This document shows, one piece after another, positions 12,354 to 21,200 of a stretch of 64,000 nt of DNA; position 1 is the first letter of the stretch, and every line of letters begins with the position of its first letter. The notes under the pieces were generated by a model. It had not been told where the DNA came from. It saw nothing but the letters and a program-made list of their open reading frames with translations, and made no database searches. This DNA comes from Metridium senile (taxonomy: Eukaryota > Cnidaria > Anthozoa > Actiniaria > Metridiidae), in the NCBI GenBank assembly GCA_949775045.1, contig OX459105.1, forward strand, positions 2,773,368 to 2,837,367, given 5' to 3'. Made by a program: the position numbers and the translations under genes.

Positions 12354-12753
12354 ATTCTCTACTTTCCCATAATGCCTTCTGTTTTTGGGGTAGATATTAC
12401 AATTCAAATTTGTTTAATTTGAATTACAATTTGTTTGATTTGAATTACAATTTTTTTGATTTGAATTACAATTTGCTTGATTTGAATTACAATTTGCTTG
12501 ATTTGAATTACAATTTGCTTGATTTGGATTACAATTGGTTTTATTTGAATTACAATTGGTTTTATTTGAATTACAATTGGTTTGATTTGAATTACAATTG
12601 GTTTGATTTGAATTACAATTGGTTTGATTTGAATTACAATTTGTTTGATTTGAATTACAATTTGTTTGATTTGAATTACAATTTGTTTGATTTGAATTAC
12701 ATTAGCAACCCCCAAAACAGAAGGCATTATGGTTATTTTGAAAGTAGAAAATA
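12354..12753. mobile_element. TIR element whose interior is a 21-bp minisatellite
   Basis: The left end TTCTCTACTTTCCCATAATG, then CCTTCTGTTTTTGGGG, is mirrored on the right by CCCCCAAAACAGAAGGCATT and ATGGTTATTTTGAAAGTAGA. The right arm has about 8 extra bases. The arms sit directly on both sides of the tandem array, so array and arms form one unit. Confidence 0.8.
12393..12702 (+). repeat. 21-bp minisatellite, ~14-15 copies
   Basis: The unit is GATTTGAATTACAATTTGTTT. Internal variants are TTGCTT (three adjacent copies), TTGGTT and TTTTTT, clustered rather than scattered, as expected from local duplication. The frame is open on both strands only because the unit is seven codons long. Confidence 0.95.
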
Positions 12754-13254
12754 AGGAGTCCGACCCCTATTAAGCGACCACTCGCTTTTACTCGAGGATG
12801 GACGTTAAGTAGGGGTTCAACTTTAGTGTAATATAATATAACTTTCTAGAAAATTCAACACTGACTGGACTCAGTACAAGAAAATTAGAAGAAAAAATAC
12901 AACTGCCATTGAAAAGTAGTATAGTTTTAAAAAGAATATCAAATGTCCATTTTAAAACTCGGTCGGCTACGCCCATCGAGTAAACGTTTCAAAATATTTG
13001 CAGAGAGAGCTTTTCCTACAAAACTCTCCCTTCCCCACCCCAACTGAAATTTCATGGACAAAATTTTATCCCCAGGGGGAGATGTACAGTCAATTTAGAT
13101 ACTAATGAAAGCGAATGAAAGAAAGATATATAGATTGAAAAAAATACACGCTATTGTAAAGAATATAAAGTATTTTAAAAGAATATGAAATGTTTTAGAA
13201 GAATATTAGATTAGTAAAAAACAATTTCCATTACGAAGCTATCAACCGGCTGTC
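12754..13254. other. Intergenic sequence, no gene seen
   Basis: Mixed AT-rich sequence between the minisatellite element and the CTCGAAA-rich block. No feature supported. Confidence 0.45.
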
Positions 13255-13806
13255 ATTTTACCATCCCGAGGCTCTCCGAGAACTTAACGGAAAGTCTCGA
13301 AGTTTCCCGAAACTGAACGAGGGTTCTAAAACCTTCCGAGTGCTACACGGTTTGTTTCGAGATTTTCCGAGGACTAAGTTAGCTCTCGAAACCTCCCGAT
13401 ATATCTCGAAAATTTCCGAAACCTTAACGATAGTACTTGAAGCGACACTGGTGAAAAACGCACTGCGCATGCTCCGAAAACGGTCGTGTTTACAATAAAA
13501 CCATTTGAGATTTACCGGCGTTTGGTAAATCTTAAAAGTTAAGAAAGTTCGTGGAAAGTAAGTGCTTAAATTTCACAAACACATTACATTAGTTGTTTTC
13601 TTTCCCTTGCCAAATAATACAAGTGTAATACATAACCACACGAAAACACGAAACTCTTCGTAAAATCTTCAGTTAGTCTTTTGTTTTGCTTACGCATGCG
13701 CCGTGCGTTTTTCACCCGTGTCACTTGAAGCTCAAAGAGTACTTTTATAACATTAGACTCGAGTCAAACGAAAACTTCACGATTCATATCGAAACTTTCC
13801 GAAGAC
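13255..13806. repeat. Degenerate CTCGAAA/TTTCCGA repeat block
   Basis: Irregular repeats of CTCGAAA, TTTCCGAAAC and CGAGGACTAA at roughly 35-40 bp spacing fill 13260-13440 and resume at 13735-13805. A 279-bp element splits the block. It is locally more GC-rich than its surroundings. No coding function recognised. Confidence 0.6.
13444..13722. mobile_element. Mutator-like MITE with 9-bp target-site duplication
   Basis: The termini GACACTGGTGAAAAACGCAC and GTGCGTTTTTCACCCGTGTC are inverted repeats that continue inward through a GCGCATGC-type core. The element is bounded on both sides by the identical 9-mer ACTTGAAGC. A 9-bp duplication with long inverted ends is typical of Mutator-like elements. 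No transposase is present. Confidence 0.88.
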
Positions 13807-13809
13807 TAA

Positions 13810-14006
13810 GGCCTCGTCTACACGAATCCGATCCGGCTGAAACCGCATAGAAATATTTGCGTCCACACGAATCCGCGTATCCGGAGGATTCAAGTAAAAG
13901 TATGCGGTTTCGGTGACCGGATTCACTGGATTCGTGTGGACGATAGGCCGATTCGCATCAAAAAGTATGCGGTTTCAAAAGTATCCGGATCCGTGTAGAC
14001 TGGGTC
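13810..14006. mobile_element. Harbinger-like MITE, TAA target duplication
   Basis: The termini GGCCTCGTCTACACG and CGTGTAGACTGGGTC are imperfect inverted repeats flanked by TAA on both sides. Internal subrepeats (GTATGCGGTTTC, TATCCGGA, CACGAATCCG) give a partly palindromic body. A 3-bp TWA duplication with GC-rich ends suggests PIF/Harbinger. Confidence 0.82.
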
Positions 14007-14216
14007 TAAATGCAGCCCAGGCACAATAACGTAGAGACTTGTCACTTCAGTATTATAAAATCCATTGTAATATAATTACTATTTATGGAATGAATAGTAA
14101 TATAATTAACTAACAATACATTTAATGAATAAGAAATATTTATAAGAGGCATGCATGTCAGAAGTTTATAACAGGGGAAGGGGAGGTGGGATTTTAAATT
14201 GAGCATTGAAAATTAA

Positions 14217-14574
14217 AGGCCGATTTACACGATACGATTTTGACCTACGACTGTAGTATACGATTTGCCTACAACATGTAGTAGGTATCATTCACACGCG
14301 CACGACTAGTCGTATACGATTCGTATACGCCATTGCTAGAATCGTGAGTGATTGGACGAAATACTAGTTCCAGTCCTAATATGGTACAAATCACGTCATT
14401 TTCCTACGACAAGTCGTAGGGTTTTGATCCTTGGCTCAAAATCCTACTACAAGTTGTAGGTTGCGTGCGTCAGTCGTAGACAAGTCGTAGGGGCATTTAC
14501 ACAGCACGACTTGGAGCTCATTTGATTCGTATACTACAAGTCGCACACGACAATCGTGCCGTGTAAATCGGCCT
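14217..14574. mobile_element. Harbinger-like MITE, 358 bp, TAA target duplication
   Basis: The ends AGGCCGATTTACACG and CGTGTAAATCGGCCT are perfect 15-bp inverted repeats bordered by TAA. The interior repeats short TACGAC/GTCGTA words (for example GTCGTATACGATTCGTATAC), so the whole element can fold extensively. Confidence 0.88.
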
Positions 14575-14577
14575 TAA

Positions 14578-15956
14578 GAGACCCTAGCTCCTTTGCAATG
14601 GAAATATAATTTCCTGACCATATACAAATACTGTTATCACACTAGAAAATGGACAAATTATCTGGACGGACAAAATGTCTTATACAAGAGGTGTTTTTCT
14701 ACTTGTTTTAGCGTTTGTAAATCTGACGGTTTGTGAAGCAACGAGAATTATACTTACTTTCTCGTGAGGTTAACGAACATAGACGTACAAATGATAAATA
14801 CAAATACTAGATTAAGAAACCCTCTAGTTTCTAGGCCGGTAACCGTCTAATATAATGACAGACAAGTCTGAGAACAAAATTATACGATTTGTCCGTCCTC
14901 TAGTGTTGGCCTACATAAACAAAATTGTCATTTCACAGTTCCGTACAGTGACCACGAATTCGAATGATAGTTCCAAGTGGAGTTTCCAGTTGCTGCACAT
15001 GATAAATTATAGTGTGGCAACTCTAACCCTTGACTTGGAACTATTATATATTTCGGAGCCATTTTTGATGAGACAAGATTTCTCCGCCTTTGAGCCGCCA
15101 TCTTGTTTTGCTCATGACTTTAGTCTTTACTGCGCATGCGTCCGGGTTTTCCGCTCCTCTGGAACTATTATTCGTGGTGACCGAACGGAGCCGTGAAACA
15201 GCCTATCCCCTCCTTTTAAAGTGCTGTTTTTTATAAAGGCTACTTTTTAAGAGGCTCAAAGATATTTATCCCCCTATCCTCCGTGCTAATTTCTGACAAG
15301 TCTCTAAACTATAAACGATTAGTAGTAATTAGATATTAGACTATATTTATATAGCTGCATGACAAACATTATTACAATGTGCTTATATTAATAAATAGAT
15401 GTTTTAAAGTACAACAAGTTATTATAGTAGTAGGGGTTTAAACGCGACGTCATTAAAATTAACAACTAGACACACTTAGTGCGTTAACTCAGGCTACGTC
15501 ATAGAGTAGTAATCGTTTTTGATAGGTGGGTTACCTGTGGCATTACGTCATGTGTAATCTCGACACAACGATAGACCCATAGATAGAAAAGGTAAACCTA
15601 GACTTAGGCCCGAGTAAACAGAACGGGCTTGTCCGTGCTCTGTTCACTTATAAAGCACATCACTCGACCAATCACACCGCGCGTAATATCTCAAATATAT
15701 AATAATTTAAAATGGTGTCGGACGCGCACCGAAATGTCTCGTTTATAACCCTACTATTTATAACCTATATTAATAAGTATTTAAAAGAGACTGAAGTTGT
15801 TAGAGAAATAAATAGTTGATATAACAGGATCTTGCAGTTAATGTATAAATAATTCCATAGATTTACACGCTTTTTTCATTTTATGATTGTGTGGGGTACC
15901 TTTTAAGGACTAAAATCATTCATGCCATGCCCTTTTTAAAAGCTTTCCAGGTTCTG
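14578..15956. other. Intergenic sequence, no supported gene
   Basis: A 113-codon plus-strand frame at 14855-15196 has no recognisable homology. It contains GCCGCCATCTTG, another YY1-like site (minus orientation). No RNA gene or exon identified. Confidence 0.4.
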
Positions 15957-15959
15957 TTA

Positions 15960-16203
15960 GGGGGCTTTCATTTATAAGTGTATGGGGGGGGGGGGGAGGT
16001 CGGAAATATTGAGGGGGGATCACGTTTTTATCGGGGGTATACAGAGGGAGGTTGTTACAATGTTGTATGCTGTTTTTTTTAGAGAAGTATAGGGAAGGGG
16101 GGAGGGTGTGATATTTTTGGAGGGCTGGGTAATATTTGGAAAAGACAACAGCGGATTTTGCCGACCCCCCCTCCCCCCTATGCACTAATTAATAAAAGCC
16201 CCC
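15960..16203. mobile_element. Harbinger-like MITE with G-runs, TTA target duplication
   Basis: The left end GGGGGGCTTTCATTTATAAG, followed by a long G-run, mirrors the right end CTAATTAATAAAAGCCCCC. Both ends are bordered by TTA. It lies downstream of the MTAP stop codon. Confidence 0.82.
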
Positions 16204-16264
16204 TTAGGGTTTTTTTCAAAATTCTCGACGACCATTGCCAATACTTTTTTCCCTTGAATAACCA

Positions 16265-16696
16265 CCTCTACCCACCACACTTTAATGAGAATGAAAAACA
16301 AGCGATCACCCCTACCACTTGACCCCCCCTCCCCCACCGCCTCCCCCCGGGGAAATGCCTCTCAGACCAAACTGTTGTATCGGGTGACAATCCCCACTGT
16401 TTACACACAACACTTGAATGAGAATGAAAAACAAGCGATCACCCCTACCACTTGACCCACCCTCCCCTCCCCCCGGGGAAATGCCTCTCAGATCAGACTG
16501 TTGTATTGGGTGACAATCCCCACTGTTTACACACAACACTTTAATGAGAATGAAAAACAAGCGATCACCCCTACCACTTAACCCCCCCCCCCCCCCTCCC
16601 CTCCCCCCGGGGAAATGTCTCTCAGATCAGACTGTTGTATTGGGTGACAATCCCCACTGTTTACACACAACACTTGAATGAGAATGTGAAACAATA
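16265..16696. repeat. ~130-bp tandem repeat, three copies
   Basis: Three copies of AATGAGAATGAAAAACAAGC, GATCACCCCTACCACTTGAC, a C-rich run, CCGGGGAAATGCCTCTCAGA and CTGTTTACACACAACACTT. Copies differ mainly in the length of the C-run. The array ends next to the MTAP polyadenylation signal, so it may border or overlap the 3' UTR end. Confidence 0.88.
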
Positions 16697-16700
16697 ACAG

Positions 16701-16706
16701 TTTATT
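16701..16706 (-). terminator. MTAP polyadenylation signal
   Basis: AATAAA on the minus strand, 31 bases after the MTAP stop codon. Confidence 0.65.
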
Positions 16707-16737
16707 TTTATTTCAACATTCATAACATTGTTGATTG

Positions 16738-16776
16738 TTAGTTCTTTGGTAACATTATGGAGTTGGCGAGGTCCTC
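16738..16776 (-). CDS. MTAP: MTAP exon 7 (terminal)
   Basis: Encodes [12 protein letters not shown] and a TAA stop, matching the short C-terminal tail of animal MTAP. It is preceded by the acceptor TTATCTTTCAG. Too short to appear as an ORF; found by homology and phase. Confidence 0.85.
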   Translation of the reverse strand, partial: EDLANSIMLPKN

Positions 16777-18238
16777 CTGAAAGATAAGAAAAAACATTAT
16801 ATTGAATGATGCTAGCCAGTAAAGAATATTAGCAGACTCAGCCCATAGGTGATCGTAGGGTTTACAAGTGTTGGTATTGTGATGCTTATATGCCAACCAT
16901 TTTCACATTACTGGTGTTTTCCATTTGTCCAGAAAAAACGGTTGATGAAACCGAGACATGTTGTAATGGAACAGTTCAAACCAACTATGTACACCTACCA
17001 ACTGAACGTGCGAATTAGAGAACTGGCTCTGTGAAATTCCGAGAAATTCCTTAATGGTTCAGACAATTCCAGTTGGTTCGTACCAACCGGAATGGCAAGG
17101 CAAGTCTGAAAGGTTCACCACTTTTTTCGGTTGGAAATACCGAAAAATTGATTGTTCCATTTGTTGTCCAACAAAAATTATCGTGTTTTTTTGTTGTTGT
17201 AAAAATGGTAAGCACACTACATCTATTAATTTTCTTTGTTCTAATAACAATGGTTGGTTGGCAAGACAAAATGCTGTTGTGAGTGAAGAATGCTCCAGTA
17301 CATAACTTAATTTAAGATGCCTTAATCCCCGGCCGGGGTGTACTCCCTTTGTCCAAGTGGTAGGGGTGATCAGCGTACCTTTTAGGATTTAAAATATTTC
17401 CAGTGCGTACCTTTTAGGGTCCTGGATCAAAAATCAGTTACGTAACATGATTCCGTACCTGTTAGGGTCATTTTTACTCTGCTTTGTTGCTAAATGTAAG
17501 CTTGGCTGGCAAAAACATCGCACAGCCGTACCTTTTAGGGGTTGAAATCAACAAGGCTTTAACGGTTATTTTTATCTGTGCGTACCTTTTAGGGGTCGTT
17601 TCCAAAACCTCCGCCGATCACACCTACCACTTGGACAAAGGAAGAACACCAGCCCCCCCCCCCCCCCCCCCCCCGGGCCTTAATCCCTCTTTGCTCATTG
17701 TACTATCAACACAGGATGCCCAGTAGTACATGAAAGTCAGATTTAACAAACCTGTTTTTTGTTGAGGATATCTGTCCAGTCTTTCTCTGCTATTCTTGGA
17801 ATAGTCTCCAGCAGGATCTTAGTGGCATGGGCAACATTCTTCTTGAATACCTTAAGAACTGCTTCTACTGTTACCTGAGAAGAATATGATACAGTCATCA
17901 TCACTGTCATTATCATCATCACTGTCATCATCACCACCATCATTATTTCATTATCATAAGCACCAACATCACCACATAAATCATTACCACCATCATCATC
18001 AACATCGTCATCATCAATGTCCTCACCACTGACCATCATTATCACCACCACAACCATCATCATCATTGTCACCATCATCATCATCATCAACATCATCATC
18101 AATGTCATCACCACCATGACCATCATTATCACAATCATCATCATCATCAATGTCATCATCATCACCATGACCATCATTATCACAATCATCATCATCATCA
18201 ATGTCATCATCATCACCATGACCATCATTATCACAATC

Positions 18239-18270
<32 letters not shown>

Positions 18271-21200
18271 CATCACCATCATCATTGCCATCATGATAAT
18301 GTCACATATCATATTTGTATGAAAGTATATATTTCAAAACCTTATAGAGATCAAATTTGACATTATTTTCTTTGACTTACTGGCTCAATGTCATCATGCC
18401 AAGAATCATAGTCAGTTACCATGGCAATGGCAGCATAGCAAAGGCCTGCCTCATTAGCAAGGGTAACTTCGGGCATTGCTGTCATGCCGATGATGTCACC
18501 ACCCCACAGGCGAAACATTTTGCTTTCAGCTCGGGATGAGAATCGTGGACCTTCTATAACAACATGGGTCACACCTTTCTCGTGATGAGTGGCTTTTTGA
18601 TCACGAGCAACATCTATAAGAATCTGTTGGGATAGAGGCCTTAATTAATGTAAATAAGTGTCAGCTTTTTGAATTCTGTGTTTACTAAAGTTTATTATTA
18701 TTATAATTTTATTAAGGGTTGTATGAGTTACGAGAAATTGATGATAAGTTGGTTGATTGTTTGATAAACTAATTGATTGACTGAATAACTTTATTGGTTG
18801 ATTAAATGGTTGATTGATTGATTGATTGAACGATGGATTGATTGATTGATTTATTGTTTGATGGATTGATTGATGGATTGATTGATGGATTGATGAACTG
18901 ATGGTTTGACTGATGGTTTGATTGATTGATGGGTTGATTGATTGATTGATTGATTGATGGATGGATTGATTGATTAATGGGTTGATGGATTTATTGATTG
19001 ATTAAATGATTGATGGGTTGATTGATTGATTAATGGGTTGATTGATTGATAGATTGATTGATGGATTGATGGATGGATGGATGGATTGATTAATGGGTTG
19101 ATTGATTGATGGATTGATGGATGGATGGATGGATTGATTGATTAATGGGTTGAATGAATGATTGATTGATTAATGGGTTGATGGATTGATTGATTAATGG
19201 GTTGATGAAATGATTGATTGGTTGATTACTTGGGGTGTCAATATCATACCATACGGCTCAGGGGGAGGGGGGGTGGTTGTCTACTCACCTGCCTCATTAC
19301 AGGACAATAAGGTTCGTGCATTGCAACATGGCACACACCTACTGGACTACCAGGTTTTCCGTCATAGAATGTTGACTCTCTTCTTGTCGTTCTGTCTATA
19401 AACTGATCAGGAAATACTAGATCGCCTGGTTTATATTCTTCTCTCAATGAACCACATGCTGTCGTCACTACTAAATGAGTACAGCCTTCTGCTTTGAGTG
19501 CATGGATGTTTGCTCTATAGTTGATGTCTGTCGGCATGACAGTGTGCTTGCGCCCGTGCCTGCAGTAGACATACATATAGTTTTCTTGTAAATTTTATAG
19601 TATTAATAGGAGGGCCATAGTGAAAACTACTGGGCAACCAGTAACTATGTTAACACTCATTGAATAAAGGCGCATCATCATCATTATCATCATACATCTT
19701 GGGTTAATGATGCTCATGATGATGATGACAACACTAGTGGTCACAACAAACGACCTTTTAACACGTCCACAACCACATACTAGTGATAGCTTGTAATCTA
19801 TTCTTTATAATTTGACTACAGGAATGTACACATTAACAATCAATTGGAGCTAATTGTAACACTTCAAAATTCCACAGGCTGTAGACAAATTGTAGAGAAT
19901 ATGTTACATGCTGTCAAGGCTGAGGTTGTGTATGTGAACCGTGAAAAATGTCAATTGTTGAAATTATGACATTATTTGAATATTTATAGGAATATACACA
20001 TTATCAAACAATTGGACCTAATTGAAACACTTCAAAATTCCACAGGCTGAAGTCAAATTGTAGAGAAAATATTACATGCTGTCAAGGCTGAGATTGTGGA
20101 CATGAACCGTGATAAAGAGTATTGTTAGATGACATTATTTGAATATTCAGAATAATAAAGGTTGAGCTGAATACACTTTCCAAGACCTTGAATATGAATG
20201 AACAGAAAAATGTTGTTGAAATATTTTTCATGAAAAAAAGAGATAATGTCCCAAGGTGTTTTACATGTTTGTAGACTGGCACATGATTGTAGATAGCAAG
20301 TAGAGTGCAGACACTATGTCCGTAAAATATCACCAAAGTTATTTGTTGCTAACTAGTTGTTAGTTAGTAACTATTAGTAACTATTTTTTACTCAACCAGA
20401 ACATTGTTAATAGAAATACACTGGAGACACTAAATACACAAGAGACTTGGACCATGGACAATGACTTTAATGATTTCATTACTTGAAAATATGTTTTATT
20501 GTTGTAATTTCTTAATATCTATTGTTTGTACATTATTATGTTCTACTCATTCGAGTCTATAGCATTCATGGACCCATTCATGGTCCAAGTCTCTTGTGTA
20601 TTTAGTGTATTTCTATTAACAATGATCTGGTTGAGTGATAGTGACAAAAAGTTACTAACTAACAACTAGTTAGCAATAAATAACTTTGTTGATATTTCAA
20701 GGACATAGTGTCTGCACTCTACAATAATAGTGTCAATTAATTGCTGTTATTAGGATGCATGCAAATGAGATAAAAAAGCATTGTATTGACCTGTAACCTT
20801 ACTTATAAAATTCATGAATAATAAATGAGCAATTGACAAAAGAATTCACGTCCGTGACAGAGGTTGTAAATCCAATACAGATTCGTCCTGATTTGCATAA
20901 GTTTTAACTTGAATTTTCTCAGTCAGATTTTATTTAACTTGACAAAATATTAAAGAACTAATGTTGGAGTCTCATAAGTACTATACAATATTCATGTCCG
21001 ATCTGTATGAGATATACAGTGGCTCATCTTTAACTCGCCACTGTATACCTCATACAGATCGGCCACTCATATTGTATATGGTACTTGTATAATTCTTAAA
21101 ACAAAAGAACTACTCATTTACATTCATCCATAATAACAATTATTGTACCTTGCAAGAAGAACACAGTCTACTCCGTGGACCTTTCCTAAGACAAGACAAT

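Noticed and set aside
12239..12754. 171-codon Asn/Tyr/Leu-rich frame and its minus-strand mirror
   Set aside because: Product of the 21-bp minisatellite.
14855..15196. 113-codon frame starting MTDKSENKII
   Set aside because: No recognisable domain, no supporting splice signals, and it crosses a YY1-like site and low-complexity sequence.
17743..18322. Met/Ile-rich frames through ATC repeats
   Set aside because: Intronic trinucleotide array; only the 17752-17874 portion is a real exon (MTAP exon 6).
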